A stretch of 64,000 nt of DNA from contig CAJQOM010000035.1 in the NCBI GenBank assembly GCA_905479985.1, positions 1 through 64,000 of the forward strand, written 5' to 3'. The position numbers and the translations under genes are program-made. This DNA is from an uncultured Gammaproteobacteria bacterium. Lineage in GTDB: Bacteria; Pseudomonadota; Gammaproteobacteria; Nitrosococcales; Methylophagaceae. Below the pieces are notes generated by a model. The model was not told where the DNA came from. It did not search any database and saw only the letters and a list, made by a program, of their open reading frames with translations. This document shows, in pieces, positions 50,256 to 61,308 of this stretch (positions within the stretch are counted from its first letter, which is position 1; each line of letters starts with the position of its first letter).

Positions 50256-50692
50256 TTGGCCTATTACAACGGGTCAGTTCCGCCAGTGTGACTGTCGATA
50301 AGCAACAGGTTGCGAGTATTAACCAAGGCTTATTGGTGTTAGTGGGTGTTGAGCCTAATGACTCTAAAGTGCAGGCTGAGCGGCTACTTCAACGGTTATT
50401 GGGTTATCGGGTTTTTGAAGATACAAGTGGTAAAATGAATTTATCTTTACAGGATATTGAAGGTGGATTGTTATTGGTCCCGCAATTTACATTGGCGGCC
50501 AATACACAAAAGGGCATGCGACCCAGTTTTACCAGTGCAGCATCGCCGGTGCTTGGGGAAACGTTATTTGATTATTTATGCTTACAAGCTCGAACACAGC
50601 ATCATGATGTTGCGACGGGTCAATTTTCAGCTGATATGCAGGTCTCTTTAGTCAATGCTGGCCCAGCCACTTTTTGGCTACAAGTGCCCTAA
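50252..50692 (+). CDS. dtd: D-aminoacyl-tRNA deacylase
   Basis: Removes D-amino acids and glycine mischarged onto tRNAs. The 146-residue product has LLQRVSSASVTVD at the N-terminus, the LVPQFTLAANTQKGMRPSF active-site strand and the C-terminal GPATFWLQ cross-subunit Gly-Pro motif. Translationally coupled to pip. Confidence 0.96.
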   Translation: MIGLLQRVSSASVTVDKQQVASINQGLLVLVGVEPNDSKVQAERLLQRLLGYRVFEDTSGKMNLSLQDIEGGLLLVPQFTLAANTQKGMRPSFTSAASPVLGETLFDYLCLQARTQHHDVATGQFSADMQVSLVNAGPATFWLQVP

Positions 50693-50712
50693 GCTTCTCC
50701 TTAAGGCTCTGG

Positions 50713-53700
50713 CTATACTGCGATCTTCTTATTCTCGACGAGGTTATCAAACGCCTCAAAGTTTAATGGCCGGCTAAAGTAGTAACCTTGGCCGCGAGCA
50801 CATTGCCTTTGTTGTAAGAATTTTAATTGTTCAAGGGTTTCAATCCCCTCTGCGACAACCTCTAATTTCAAATGGCCTGACATCGCTAAAATAGCGTCAA
50901 CAATAGCCGCATCATCCCCTTCTTCTGTGACATCATCGATAAAGCTTTTATCAATTTTTAGGACATTCAATGGAAATTGTTTTAGGTATGATAAAGAAGA
51001 ATACCCGGTGCCAAAATCATCAACAGCCAATGTCACACCTAATTCACTTAGCTCAGATAATGTTCTAATCGCTAAGTCGGTATCTTCCATCAAGATCGTT
51101 TCTGTGATTTCAAGCTCTAGGTTATTGGCTGACATACCAGTCTGTTCCAATACTTTCTTCACATACACCGCCAATGGTGCCGAGCCTTTAAACTGTCTGC
51201 CCGATAGATTAACCGCAATTTTGAAATCAGGATCTAATTTATCCTGAAGAGACATATAGGCTTCACAAGCTTGGCGTATCACTTGTTCACCTACTATACC
51301 GATTAAGCCGGTATCTTCTAAAATAGGGATAAACTCTATAGGAGAAACATCCCCCCACGTCTTACTATGCCAACGCAATAACACTTCTGCACCGATGATA
51401 TTATTGCTACTTATGTCGACTTGCGGTTGGAAGTGTAGATAAAAATCTTGTTGTTCCACCGCCCGGCGTATACTTGTCTCCATTGCTAGACGGTGTGCTG
51501 CTCTGGCGTTCATTTCTGCTGAATAGAATTGGAAATTATTACGTCCGCTGTTTTTTGCATGATACATTGCGGCATCGGCATTTCTAACAAGCACATCAAC
51601 ATCACGTCCATCAGCAGGGTAAAGGCTCACGCCAATACTTGGGCTAACATTGACTTCTGTCGAGCCTAATACATAACTTTGACTCACTGAAGCAATGATT
51701 TTTTCAGCTATTTTAGCTACATATTGGACGGATTGAATATCTCCTAAAATCAAAGTGAATTCATCACCGCCTAAACGTGCCACGGTATCACCCTCTCGAA
51801 CACATGACTTCAACCGTTTTGCTACTTCGCATAACAATTGGTCACCCGCTTTATGGCCTAGCGAATCATTTATATGTTTAAAGTGATCTAAATCCAAGAA
51901 GAAAATGGCGAGTCGCTTGGCGTTACGCTGTGCTTTATGGATTGCATGCATCAACCTATCATTAAACACACTGCGGTTTGGTAGGCCTGTTAAAGCGTCT
52001 AAACTGGCTAAATCACGTAGCTTTTCATCGTTCTCTTTTTGTTTGGTAATATCTTCAAAAATCCAAATTGCGCCTTGATCAGGCTGGCCATGAGAAATCG
52101 CTTTACTTGATAGATCACACCAGAAAGCTTCTCCCCCATTTTTGACAAACTGAATATCCCCTTTAAAGGTATTCCCAGCCTCAAGACGGCTATAAACTTC
52201 TGTCGACAATTCTTCAAACACCTCATCGTCAGCACACAAAAAATGTGTCTCTTTCCCTATAACCTGCTGTTTTCTATATCCAAATATTTCTTCAAACTTT
52301 TGATTTACGCGCACTAATTGTCGGTCTTTTATAAAGGCAATGTCTACCATGGCATTTTCGAGAATCGTATCGAGCTCTGAGCTCGTTTGTTTTAATTGCT
52401 TCTCGGTTTTTTTCCAATCTGTAATATCCGTCAATACACACACAAAACGCTGTTGTTCTTTATCTGAAATCGGCTTCAATGATAGCCACATTGAAAAAGG
52501 TTGTTTGTTATAGTCGAGCCCTTTAAATTCTCTACTTTGTTCCTGTTTCTCAAGTAAAAAATTGATGCTTGTTACTTGTTCACTCGGCTCAAAAAAGCGG
52601 ATAAGTGATTGGCCAACTAAGTTTCTTCCATCCGTTTTTAAGACATGCTCAGTATGTGGGTTCGTAGACTGGATAATACCGTCTACATCAAGCGTTACAA
52701 TCGCTTCTGGCACCCCATTTAAAATCGCTCTTTGCTGCATTTCTTGTTGCTGAAGTGACAATTTCGCATCATCTAAATCTTGGGTTAAAACCTGTGTTGA
52801 GGCTGCAAATTGGTTAAAGTCGCCAGCTAGCAAATTAAATTCATCATCATACCCGCTGTGATTTAGCCGTGTTTCAAACTGACTTGATGATAAAGCATGC
52901 ATGGCAGTGCGCACTTCATCTAAAGGCTCATTGACTCGTCGTGACATGGCAGAAATAAATTTAATCACGCTCAATACGACAAGCAATGTTAAGGCAATTA
53001 ATAGCCAACGCGTTTTTTCAGCAACGGATATTGAACTTACAATGCCATTCAAACTTTGTTGGTTAATTAAACGAGATAAGCCGTGCAGGTCTTGTACTAA
53101 ACGGTTCAATGTCTTTATTGATTCTTGTTGGACAGCAATCAATTCATTTTCATCACCTAATTGCTGGTACTGCAATTGATAGAGCGAGGTATCACTTTCT
53201 ATGGCCGCAATTTTAATCGACTGAACACTTCTCGCGATTTTGCCTAAGCTCGCTAACATCTCAGGTTTTATCGTTGGAGCCGTTTTTAAACTTGCCATAT
53301 CTGTTGTTAACCGGCGCGTTGCCTGTTTTACTTCTGTGACCGTTGCGGCCAAGCTGGCATTTGTATGTTTTTTCTTGCCTATTTTAAGCACTAAGTTACT
53401 TAACTTTAATACATCCAGTTCTAGTGCTTTATGCGCCGCGATTAAATCACGCTGATCTGCATTATTTTCTGTAGATAACTGTGTTTGTTTGGCTAATGCT
53501 AAGAAAGCAAGTTCGGCTTGGCTTTGCTCTTTTTCAATATATGCGACACGTTGTTCTCTTGTCGCGATAATAGCTTGGTGTTCAGCGATACTGCTTAGTA
53601 ATTGGTCATCAACTTTCAAAAACTGCTGGTAACTTTGCCACAGTAGTTCTGCAGCTTGTTTGGCACCTTCATCATCTAATGACGCTGCCAAATGTTGCCA

Positions 53701-53988
53701 ATGCGTACTAAATTGTTGCTCCAATTCCCGTCTTGATATATCAGTTGTAGTAGTCTCAAGTAGATTCGATACTAATAAACGTTTTTCTCGTGTTGCTAAA
53801 ACAGTGGCAAGGCTACTGATTTCACGGCTTAAACCGTTAATGGGAATGACTTTCTCGGTTAATTGTTGCTGTGTCTCTGAAAACAAACTATTCGTATAAA
53901 TGCCGCCCATCGCAATCAAGACAATGGCAAACACTGTGCCCACTGACCATAATTGTAATAGCTGCTTTATACTGCTTACTTTAAACAC
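50713..53988 (-). CDS. membrane sensor with PAS, GGDEF and EAL domains
   Basis: A 1091-residue c-di-GMP enzyme. N-terminal membrane segment (about 12-33), a long helical periplasmic-type sensor region of about 290 residues, a second membrane segment near 325-345, a HAMP-like linker, two PAS domains, then GGDEF (RLGGDEFTLILGD, near residue 740) and EAL (GAEVLLRWH, near 866; later DDFGTGYSSLSYLKQFPL). Both catalytic signatures look intact (GGDEF exact; EAL as EVL), so it could make and degrade c-di-GMP or act bifunctionally. The ligand of the sensor region is unknown. It stands alone, followed by a 710-bp gene-free upstream region. Confidence 0.93.
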   Translation of the reverse strand: MFKVSSIKQLLQLWSVGTVFAIVLIAMGGIYTNSLFSETQQQLTEKVIPINGLSREISSLATVLATREKRLLVSNLLETTTTDISRRELEQQFSTHWQHLAASLDDEGAKQAAELLWQSYQQFLKVDDQLLSSIAEHQAIIATREQRVAYIEKEQSQAELAFLALAKQTQLSTENNADQRDLIAAHKALELDVLKLSNLVLKIGKKKHTNASLAATVTEVKQATRRLTTDMASLKTAPTIKPEMLASLGKIARSVQSIKIAAIESDTSLYQLQYQQLGDENELIAVQQESIKTLNRLVQDLHGLSRLINQQSLNGIVSSISVAEKTRWLLIALTLLVVLSVIKFISAMSRRVNEPLDEVRTAMHALSSSQFETRLNHSGYDDEFNLLAGDFNQFAASTQVLTQDLDDAKLSLQQQEMQQRAILNGVPEAIVTLDVDGIIQSTNPHTEHVLKTDGRNLVGQSLIRFFEPSEQVTSINFLLEKQEQSREFKGLDYNKQPFSMWLSLKPISDKEQQRFVCVLTDITDWKKTEKQLKQTSSELDTILENAMVDIAFIKDRQLVRVNQKFEEIFGYRKQQVIGKETHFLCADDEVFEELSTEVYSRLEAGNTFKGDIQFVKNGGEAFWCDLSSKAISHGQPDQGAIWIFEDITKQKENDEKLRDLASLDALTGLPNRSVFNDRLMHAIHKAQRNAKRLAIFFLDLDHFKHINDSLGHKAGDQLLCEVAKRLKSCVREGDTVARLGGDEFTLILGDIQSVQYVAKIAEKIIASVSQSYVLGSTEVNVSPSIGVSLYPADGRDVDVLVRNADAAMYHAKNSGRNNFQFYSAEMNARAAHRLAMETSIRRAVEQQDFYLHFQPQVDISSNNIIGAEVLLRWHSKTWGDVSPIEFIPILEDTGLIGIVGEQVIRQACEAYMSLQDKLDPDFKIAVNLSGRQFKGSAPLAVYVKKVLEQTGMSANNLELEITETILMEDTDLAIRTLSELSELGVTLAVDDFGTGYSSLSYLKQFPLNVLKIDKSFIDDVTEEGDDAAIVDAILAMSGHLKLEVVAEGIETLEQLKFLQQRQCARGQGYYFSRPLNFEAFDNLVENKKIAV

Positions 53989-54698
53989 GTTACTCCCACT
54001 ATCCCGCTCATTATCTTCGTTGTGTCCATTGTTCTGATTATCTGCTCAGCTTTATCGCTCAAACAGGACAATGTTTGCCGCTATTGTCTTGGCGACTCAG
54101 TCTCAATGACGACTCAAAATTTCGCCCGTAGAAAAACCTTTACCTTTCCATGGCCTTTATTGTCAATACCGCTTGTACCCTCAATCTATCGCTAAACTCA
54201 TCATGCCTGAAACCTGAATATCTTCAACAAAAAATAGTGTACTAATTCCTTCTCGTTCACACTTTAATGTAATCGCTAGCTATTTATGTGCCAAAACAAT
54301 ACCTTGTTCTCAAATTTAAGGCGTTTTTCACCTCACTAACAAGGCGACTTGATATCTATGGCAAACTTGAGCTCTAGTGATCTTTTAACTCGTATAGGAG
54401 GTCGACATAGTCTAATTATCGATATGGTTCTGATGAAATTAAAAGGGTTGCAATAGCCAAATTATCGAGATAAGCAAAGCCGATAGTTTGCTCTAATTAG
54501 GTATGTTATTTTGATTGGGTGACACTGAGAGGCTAACTGAGCACGGGATCTAAAACCCGCCGAATTGATATCTATTTTATAATTAGAAAAATTAGCTTAC
54601 ATAGAATAATTAAAAGCAGTATTACATGTCACTCATGTTTCGAACGTCTGTTTCCTTACTATTTTAAGTAAGGCAAACGATAAGGCTTAACGGCTTAA
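53989..54698. other. 710-bp gene-free region
   Basis: Separates the GGDEF/EAL gene (upstream side) from the Mth938-like gene (downstream end). I find no ORF above about 30 codons with support, no clear terminator, and no full tRNA. A short arm CGGG/CCCG around 54544-54559 resembles an anticodon stem but has no tRNA context. It may contain an unrecognised small RNA or a decayed gene. Confidence 0.5.
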
Positions 54699-55082
54699 TT
54701 AAAAGTTAATTACCAAGGCAACACGTCTACCTTCCGCCACAAGTAAATTGTATGTTCTACAAGCAGCTCCGATTGGCATTTGCTCTAATCCAATCGCCTG
54801 GCTGGCAAATTGAACAAGACGTTGTGGCGGCAATCTTGTTATATTGGGTTGGCCTAGGATAACGACCTCGACATCATTTGACTTAAAGTAATTGATGTCA
54901 TCGACAGTTAAATCTGCAATGGCATTTAACTGGGTTTCCAAATCCAAGATATCGGCTCTGAGTATAAAAGGTGTTGTTAACCTTGTTGGCTCAGATGATA
55001 CACTCGATTGTACGATAATAGCGTGATCATCATAGGATTTGACTAGTAAAGCATCAGTCGGATCTTCTTGACTGAATTTCAT
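54699..55082 (-). CDS. Mth938-like domain protein (DUF498)
   Basis: A 127-residue cytoplasmic protein of the Mth938/NDUFAF3-like fold: VEVVILGQPNITRLPPQRLV, then GLEQMPIGAACRTYNLLVAEGRRV. Function unknown in bacteria; the mitochondrial relative helps assemble complex I. Located 8 bp after ihfB on the same strand. Confidence 0.85.
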   Translation of the reverse strand: MKFSQEDPTDALLVKSYDDHAIIVQSSVSSEPTRLTTPFILRADILDLETQLNAIADLTVDDINYFKSNDVEVVILGQPNITRLPPQRLVQFASQAIGLEQMPIGAACRTYNLLVAEGRRVALVINF

Positions 55083-55090
55083 GTTTGTTA

Positions 55091-55390
55091 TTAAAAACCG
55101 GCGGCGTTATTCACGCGATCGCGTAATTCTTTACCTGGTTTAAAATGAGGCACATATTTTTCCTCTAATGTTACAGACTCACCACTTTTAGGGTTTCGTC
55201 CAACGCGTGCTGGGCGGTGATGAAGCGTAAAGCTACCGAAACCACGAATTTCAATACGATCGCCGTTAGATAAGTTTTCACTCATTTGTTCTAGAATCAA
55301 TTTTACCGCTAACTCGACATCACGATAGTTTAATAATGATTGTCGTTCTGACAGTATTTCAATTAAATCTGATTTTGTCATATTTTGCAT
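55091..55390 (-). CDS. ihfB: integration host factor, beta subunit
   Basis: DNA-bending protein, 99 residues, with [14 protein letters not shown] and the beta-arm [21 protein letters not shown] containing the intercalating proline. Downstream of rpsA and its terminator, as in other gammaproteobacteria. Confidence 0.96.
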   Translation of the reverse strand: MQNMTKSDLIEILSERQSLLNYRDVELAVKLILEQMSENLSNGDRIEIRGFGSFTLHHRPARVGRNPKSGESVTLEEKYVPHFKPGKELRDRVNNAAGF

Positions 55391-55460
55391 TCCTTAAAAT
55401 CGCAGCCATCGCCCCGATTCCATATTCGCTACTGAATATCAAACACTATCTTAAAATAAA

Positions 55461-55488
55461 GGAAGCACCTAATAATTAGATGCTTCCC
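55461..55488 (-). terminator. terminator downstream of rpsA
   Basis: GGAAGCA and TGCTTCC enclose an inner CTAAT/ATTAG pairing; on the minus strand the hairpin is followed by TTTATTTT. Lies 14 bp past the rpsA stop. Confidence 0.8.
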
Positions 55489-55501
55489 TATTTAGATCAG
55501 C

Positions 55502-57178
55502 TTAACTGTCTTGTTGGTCCATTTGTTCTTTTAACAAATCACCTAACGTGGTGTTATTACCAGGCGTTGCATTTGAGTACTCTTTCAATGCTTCTGTTTC
55601 ATCTTGCGTATCTTTCGCTTTGATAGATAACGTCAATGCACGGTCTTTACGAGACATTCCCGTAAATTTCGCTTCAACTTCATCGCCAACTGATAATACT
55701 TTACTTGCATCTTCAGTACGTTCACGAGAAATATCAGCAGCACGGATATAACCTTCAACGCCCTCAGCTAATTCAACTGTTGCACCACGTGCATCTACTT
55801 CAGTGACTTTACCCGTCACGATAGTACCGCGTGGATTTGCAGACATGTAATCTGAGAAAGGATCATCTTGTAACTGTTTGACACCTAAAGAAATGCGCTC
55901 ACGTTCTGGGTCAATAGCTAAGACAACAGCTTCTAACTCGTCGCCTTTTTTGAAGTCACGAACCACTTCTTCGTTTTCTTCTTCCCATGTAATATCAGAA
56001 AGATGAATCAGACCATCGATACCACCGTCTAAGCCGATGAAAATACCGAAATCAGTGATTGATTTGATAGAACCCGCTACTTTGTCACCCTTGTTATGCG
56101 TCATCGCAAATTCTTCCCAAGGATTAGACTGGCACTGTTTCATACCTAATGAGATACGACGACGATCTGCGTCGATGTCTAAGACCATCACAGGCACTTC
56201 ATCACCAAGTTGTACTAACTTAGATGGGTGAATGTTTTTGTTTGTCCAGTCCATTTCAGACATATGAACAAGACCTTCAACGCCGTCTTCGATTTCAACG
56301 AAGCAACCGTAGTCAGCAATGTTAGTGACTTTACCTTGAATGCGGCTGCTGTTCGGGTAACGGTTTGCAATATCTTTCCAAGGATCGTCGCCCATTTGTT
56401 TCAGGCCTAAAGAAACGCGTTCACGCTCTTTATCAAATTTCAATACTTGTACTTCGATTTCGTCACCAATGTTGACGACTTCAGATGGATGTTTAACACG
56501 TTTCCATGCCATATCAGTGATATGTAATAAACCATCGATACCGCCAAGGTCAACGAATGCACCGTAATCGGTAAGATTTTTAACAACACCTTTGACGTTT
56601 TTACCTTCTTCTAATTCTTCTAGAAGTGCATCACGTTCAACACTGTTTTCTGCTTCCATAATGGCGCGGCGAGAAACAACGATGTTGTTACGAGGGCGAT
56701 CTAATTTGATCAGTTTGAACTCAAGCTCTTTGCCTTCCAAATGCGATGTATCACGAATTGGGCGAACATCAACCAATGAACCTGGTAAGAATGCACGTAC
56801 ATTTTCCAATTCAACAGTGAAACCACCTTTTACTTTACCTGTCATAACACCCATGACAGTTTCGTTTGCTTCAAATGCATGCTCAAGTTTGATCCATGCT
56901 TCTGCCGCTTTGGCTTTTTCACGTGATAATTGTGTAGCACCGAAACCGTCTTCTAATGTTTCTAGTGCAACGTCAACGATGTCGCCTACAACAACGGTCA
57001 TCTCACCTTTTTCGTTATGGAATTCTTCAACAGGGATGGCACCTTCTGATTTTAAACCAGCATTAACCATCACGACATCGGAACCGACACTTACAACCAT
57101 GCCAGATACGATTTTACCTGTTTGCATTGGTGTGGAATTTAGACTCTCTTCAAAGAGATCAGCAAAGCTTTCGCTCAT
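55502..57178 (-). CDS. rpsA: 30S ribosomal protein S1
   Basis: mRNA-binding ribosomal protein. The 558-residue product has six S1 repeats, with RNA-binding forms such as [21 protein letters not shown] and [21 protein letters not shown]. Located between cmk and ihfB. A strong terminator upstream (57245-57279) separates it from cmk, and two short hairpins lie in its leader, consistent with an own promoter and leader-based autoregulation as in E. coli. Confidence 0.97.
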   Translation of the reverse strand: MSESFADLFEESLNSTPMQTGKIVSGMVVSVGSDVVMVNAGLKSEGAIPVEEFHNEKGEMTVVVGDIVDVALETLEDGFGATQLSREKAKAAEAWIKLEHAFEANETVMGVMTGKVKGGFTVELENVRAFLPGSLVDVRPIRDTSHLEGKELEFKLIKLDRPRNNIVVSRRAIMEAENSVERDALLEELEEGKNVKGVVKNLTDYGAFVDLGGIDGLLHITDMAWKRVKHPSEVVNIGDEIEVQVLKFDKERERVSLGLKQMGDDPWKDIANRYPNSSRIQGKVTNIADYGCFVEIEDGVEGLVHMSEMDWTNKNIHPSKLVQLGDEVPVMVLDIDADRRRISLGMKQCQSNPWEEFAMTHNKGDKVAGSIKSITDFGIFIGLDGGIDGLIHLSDITWEEENEEVVRDFKKGDELEAVVLAIDPERERISLGVKQLQDDPFSDYMSANPRGTIVTGKVTEVDARGATVELAEGVEGYIRAADISRERTEDASKVLSVGDEVEAKFTGMSRKDRALTLSIKAKDTQDETEALKEYSNATPGNNTTLGDLLKEQMDQQDS

Positions 57179-57195
57179 TATTTATACCCTTGACT

Positions 57196-57240
57196 CTGCT
57201 CAAGTAGCAGAATCGCCCTAAAAGTCCTGCTTATGCAGGA
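57196..57240 (-). promoter_or_regulatory. rpsA leader hairpins
   Basis: Two perfect small stem-loops lie 18-62 nt before the rpsA start on the minus strand: TCCTGC-TTAT-GCAGGA (57225-57240) and CTGCT-CAAGT-AGCAG (57196-57210). E. coli S1 represses its own translation through leader hairpins, so these may serve the same purpose here. Confidence 0.5.
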
Positions 57241-57244
57241 AGTA

Positions 57245-57279
57245 AAAAAAGCTTACTTTTAAACACTTTAAAAGTAAGC
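57245..57279 (-). terminator. terminator downstream of cmk
   Basis: GCTTACTTTTAAA and TTTAAAAGTAAGC pair perfectly over 13 bp around a 3-nt loop, followed on the minus strand by T7. It is 8 bp past the cmk stop. Confidence 0.9.
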
Positions 57280-57286
57280 ACCTAAG

Positions 57287-57955
57287 TTATCGGTCAGCGC
57301 ATATTGCTCTGACACGATGAAATACATCATCAATCCCTAAACGGGTAGAATCCAACTGAATAGCATCGTCAGCAGGCTGTAATGGCGCTACTGTTCGCTG
57401 AGTATCTCGTTGGTCTCGCTCGGAAATCTCTGTAACAAGACCGGCTAGGTTACTCTCAATTCCTTTTTCTTTCAACTGCTTATGTCTTCTTTTTGCACGT
57501 TCTTCGGCACTGGCATTTAAAAACACTTTATAGCGTGCATCGGGAAACACCACTGTGCCCATGTCTCGACCGTCAGTGACTAAGCCCGGTGCTTGTCTAA
57601 AGGCATACTGACGCGCCAGTAACGCACTTCGCACTTGTGGTAAAGCCGCGACTTTGGATGCCGCATTCCCTGCTTTCTCTGAGCGGATCAAGGTGCTAAC
57701 ATCTTGCCCTTCTAATAAAACAATTAAGGTGTCCTCTTGCACGACAAACTCAACCTCTAGACTCTGTGCTATTTCTGCAATTGCCTGTTCATTTGTTAGA
57801 TCAATATGGTGTTTTAATGCCGCTTGCGCTAATACGCGATATAAAGCACCACTATCTAGATAGTGCCAGCCGAGCTCTTTTGCCATACGTTGCGCGACGG
57901 TGCCTTTACCTGAGCCACTCGGTCCATCAATCGTCAATACCGGAATATCAGCCAT
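57287..57955 (-). CDS. cmk: cytidylate kinase
   Basis: Phosphorylates CMP and dCMP. The 222-residue product has the P-loop [17 protein letters not shown] and the [15 protein letters not shown] motif. It overlaps aroA by 8 bp, preserving the aroA-cmk-rpsA order. Confidence 0.97.
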   Translation of the reverse strand: MADIPVLTIDGPSGSGKGTVAQRMAKELGWHYLDSGALYRVLAQAALKHHIDLTNEQAIAEIAQSLEVEFVVQEDTLIVLLEGQDVSTLIRSEKAGNAASKVAALPQVRSALLARQYAFRQAPGLVTDGRDMGTVVFPDARYKVFLNASAEERAKRRHKQLKEKGIESNLAGLVTEISERDQRDTQRTVAPLQPADDAIQLDSTRLGIDDVFHRVRAICADR

Positions 57956-59267
57956 CTAATTCATCCAAGACTAAGCCTGATGTCGAAGCTAACTCAACAA
58001 AGTTAGGGAATGAGGTGGCGACATTGGCGCAGTCTTTAATGATTATTGTGCCGCCAGCTTGTAGTCCTGCGATGGCAAATGACATTGCAATACGGTGGTC
58101 ACCTAAACTATCCACTTCTCCTGACCCGACCGTCCCACCTTCGATAATCATGCCATCATCAGTCGCTGTTGCATCGATACCTAAAATAGTCAGCCCATCA
58201 GCCATGGCTTGAATACGGTCACTTTCTTTTACCCGTAATTCTTCAGCGCCTGTTAACACTGTTTGGCCATCGGCACAGGCTGCAGCAATAAAAATCGCCG
58301 GGAACTCATCAATCGCTAACGGTACTTGTTCAACCGGAATTTGAATGCCTTTTAGTGGTGCATAACGCACACGAATATCAGCGACAGGTTCACCACCTGT
58401 TACCGCTTCATTACTCAATGTAATATTCGCACCCATCAGTTTTAAAATATTAATCACGCCAATGCGTGTTGGGTTAATACCAACATGGCGCAAAGTGATA
58501 TCAGAATCAGGCGCAATTGCTGCGCCAACCATGAAAAAGGTAGCTGACGAAATATCAGATGGGACGTCAATATCCGTTGCTAAAAGCCTACCACCGCCTT
58601 CAATCGTTATTTTATTCCCATCGACTTCGATCGGGTAAGACATGCCTGCGAGCATCCGCTCTGAATGATCACGGGTTGGAGCAGGCTCGACAATGATTGT
58701 TTTACCTTTGGCATACATCCCGGCAAGTAATAAACAAGATTTAACTTGGGCACTGGCCATAGGTAGTTCATAAGCAATGGCATACAAGGCATTTCCCCCT
58801 TGCACATGTAGCGGTAATTTACCTTCATGGCTGCCAATCACAGCACCCATTTTAGCCAACGGATCAATGACTCTACCCATTGGCCGTTTGGCGAGTGAAC
58901 TATCCCCTTTCAAAACCGTATTAAAGTTCTGACCAGCTAACAATCCAGACAAAAGTCGTATTGAAGTACCTGAATTACCTAGATCTAAAGCATTTTCGGG
59001 CAATGTTAGTCCATTCATCCCGACACCATGAATGGTGACGCGACCTGCTTCTGGTCCTTCAATTTTCACGCCCATTTCTCTGAAAGCCGTTAAGGTTGCT
59101 AACGCATCTTCGCCTTCCAAAAAGCCGGTAACTTGAGTCACGCCTTCCGCTATTGCACCGAGCATAATTGAGCGATGCGAAATAGACTTATCGCCTGGCA
59201 CACGTAGCTCACCTGTCAGCTTCCCGCCCGGTTGAACGATATATTGTTTTTGCTGTTGTCCACTCAC
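57948..59267 (-). CDS. aroA: 3-phosphoshikimate 1-carboxyvinyltransferase
   Basis: EPSP synthase of the shikimate pathway. The 439-residue product has [38 protein letters not shown] and the RVKESDRI motif. It is between tyrA and cmk, and probably co-transcribed with tyrA-hisC. Confidence 0.97.
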   Translation of the reverse strand: MSGQQQKQYIVQPGGKLTGELRVPGDKSISHRSIMLGAIAEGVTQVTGFLEGEDALATLTAFREMGVKIEGPEAGRVTIHGVGMNGLTLPENALDLGNSGTSIRLLSGLLAGQNFNTVLKGDSSLAKRPMGRVIDPLAKMGAVIGSHEGKLPLHVQGGNALYAIAYELPMASAQVKSCLLLAGMYAKGKTIIVEPAPTRDHSERMLAGMSYPIEVDGNKITIEGGGRLLATDIDVPSDISSATFFMVGAAIAPDSDITLRHVGINPTRIGVINILKLMGANITLSNEAVTGGEPVADIRVRYAPLKGIQIPVEQVPLAIDEFPAIFIAAACADGQTVLTGAEELRVKESDRIQAMADGLTILGIDATATDDGMIIEGGTVGSGEVDSLGDHRIAMSFAIAGLQAGGTIIIKDCANVATSFPNFVELASTSGLVLDELDG

Positions 59268-59327
59268 GCTGTTTTAAACTCCACTTGTATCAACTCCATT
59301 TGATCACATTTCATTGTTATTTTGATA

Positions 59328-60215
59328 TTACTTAGCTTTGATATGACTTAACTCGGGCTCTTTAAACCGGATGTCACGTGCTTGTTTGGCACGCTGAAAT
59401 AAGTCCATCAAATAATCGCCATCTTGCTCTTGTATGGCTTGTTCAATCTCAGTTAGTTGTTGTTGATATTGTTTCAATAACCCTAAAATCGCCGCATCAT
59501 TGCTGAGACAAATATCTCGCCACATCACAGGATCACTAGATGCAATACGCGAAAAATCTCTAAAGCCACCAGCGGCAAAACGTAATACATCATCAACGTC
59601 ATCATTTTGGGCTAATAATCCCACTAAGTTAAACGCTAATAAATGCGGTAAATGACTCGTTGCTGCCAACACTAAATCATGATGTTGTACTGTCATTTCT
59701 GACACGTCGGCACCTACATCAAGCCACATGGTCTGGATTGTTTTTAATGCCACTGCATCAGTCTCCGCAAGTGGCGTTAAAATGACTTTATGATTTTGAT
59801 AAAGTTCCGGAAATGCTGCAGAAGGTCCACTTTTTTCTGTACCTGCAATAGGATGCCCCGGTACAAATTGGCAGATCCTGTCACCCAAGGTGGTGACGGC
59901 CGCTTCAACAACTTGTGCTTTGGTACTGCCGGCATCGGTAATCACCATCTTGTCTGTTACATGAGGTGCTATCTCGGCTAATGTTTTTGCCATTGCCCCC
60001 ATTGGTACGGCTAGTACAACTACATCTGCGCCGGTCACGGCGTCTTCAATAGACATGGCAGCGCAATCAATCAAACCAAGAGACATGGCTTGTTGTCGTG
60101 TCTCTTCATTTCTAGCAAATCCCACTACTTCTGTTACTTTCCCCGCCTTTTTCAAAGCCAAAGAAAGCGAACCGCCAATGAGACCAACACCAATAATCGC
60201 TAAACGGTTAATCAT
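59328..60215 (-). CDS. tyrA: prephenate dehydrogenase
   Basis: NAD-dependent enzyme of tyrosine synthesis. About 295 residues from the ATG at 60215, which has GGAG 7 nt upstream; an alternative start 18 nt earlier lies in hisC. Motifs are the Rossmann AIIGVGLIGGSLSLAL, DAGSTKAQVV, VPGHPIAGTEKSG and LAATSHLPHLLAFNLV. It is monofunctional, with no chorismate mutase domain. Confidence 0.95.
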   Translation of the reverse strand: MINRLAIIGVGLIGGSLSLALKKAGKVTEVVGFARNEETRQQAMSLGLIDCAAMSIEDAVTGADVVVLAVPMGAMAKTLAEIAPHVTDKMVITDAGSTKAQVVEAAVTTLGDRICQFVPGHPIAGTEKSGPSAAFPELYQNHKVILTPLAETDAVALKTIQTMWLDVGADVSEMTVQHHDLVLAATSHLPHLLAFNLVGLLAQNDDVDDVLRFAAGGFRDFSRIASSDPVMWRDICLSNDAAILGLLKQYQQQLTEIEQAIQEQDGDYLMDLFQRAKQARDIRFKEPELSHIKAK

Positions 60216-61308
60216 GTTTTTGCTCCAAAGCAATGGCTAAGGCATCAAGACATCGCTGATTTTCAGTTGGCAGGCCAATACTAATACGCAAATGATGTGG
60301 CAGACCATAATTAGCAATGGGCCTGACGATGACACCTTGTTGTAATAATAATTGAAAAACCGCGTCGGCATTTCGCTTCACATTAACGGTAATAAAATTA
60401 CCTTTGGATGGTATAAACGATAAGCCCAATAACTTAAACCCCGCTTCAAATTGCTTTAACCCCGCTTCATTAACCTGTTTCGTTTGGTCAATATAAGCTT
60501 GCTCTGACAATGCCGCGGTGGCAGCGGCCAAAGCCAGACTATTCACATTAAAAGGTTGTCTGATGCGGTTCAATAAATCAGCAATATCTGGCGAAGATAG
60601 ACTATAGCCAACCCTTAAGGCCGCAAGCCCATAGGCTTTTGAAAATGTTCTGGTGATGACTAAATTTGGATAGTTTGCCAGCCACTCAACCGTGTTTACT
60701 GTTTGTGTCGTATATTCAACATAGGCTTCATCTAACACCACAATAACTGAGCTGGGTACTTGCTGTAAAAAAGCCTCAATCTGTTCTGGCGCTATTGCTG
60801 TGCCCGTTGGGTTATTCGGGTTGGCAATAAAAATCAGTTTGGTTTTATCACTGATTAATGTGGTCATGGCATCTAAGTCATGGCCAAAATCACGCGATGG
60901 TGCAATAACGGCTTTAGCGCCAATTGCTTGTGTGACAAGTGGATAAACAGCAAACGCATATTGCGAGAAAATCACTTCATCTGCTGGTGATACAAACGTT
61001 CGCGCTAATAACTCTAAAACATCGTTTGAGCCATTACCTAAGGTAATCTGATCTGCTGTTAATTGATAGTAGTCAGCTAAAGCGGCTTTTAAGACAAAGC
61101 CATTGCCGTCTGGGTAACGCGTTAGTGCTTTCGCTGCTTGTGCTATTGCCGTTAAGACGACTTCTGATGGGCCTAATGGGTTTTCATTTGAGGCGAGTTT
61201 GATGATATTGCTAATGCCGAGTTCACGCTCTAATTCATCAATCGGTTTGCCCGGTTGATATGGCTTGATGGCATTAATATTTGGCAATGCGATATCACAA
61301 GCATTCAT
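60208..61308 (-). CDS. hisC: histidinol-phosphate aminotransferase
   Basis: PLP enzyme of histidine synthesis; in this gene order such enzymes often also transaminate aromatic keto acids. The 366-residue product has [20 protein letters not shown] and the PLP lysine in [18 protein letters not shown]. It overlaps tyrA by 8 bp and the lspA stop by 4 bp. Confidence 0.95.
   Translation of the reverse strand: MNACDIALPNINAIKPYQPGKPIDELERELGISNIIKLASNENPLGPSEVVLTAIAQAAKALTRYPDGNGFVLKAALADYYQLTADQITLGNGSNDVLELLARTFVSPADEVIFSQYAFAVYPLVTQAIGAKAVIAPSRDFGHDLDAMTTLISDKTKLIFIANPNNPTGTAIAPEQIEAFLQQVPSSVIVVLDEAYVEYTTQTVNTVEWLANYPNLVITRTFSKAYGLAALRVGYSLSSPDIADLLNRIRQPFNVNSLALAAATAALSEQAYIDQTKQVNEAGLKQFEAGFKLLGLSFIPSKGNFITVNVKRNADAVFQLLLQQGVIVRPIANYGLPHHLRISIGLPTENQRCLDALAIALEQKHD

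Noticed and set aside
54520-54580. tRNA-Leu-like anticodon arm (CGGGATCTAAAACCCG)
   Set aside because: The stem has only four pairs with an 8-nt loop, and no acceptor, D or T arms can be formed around it.
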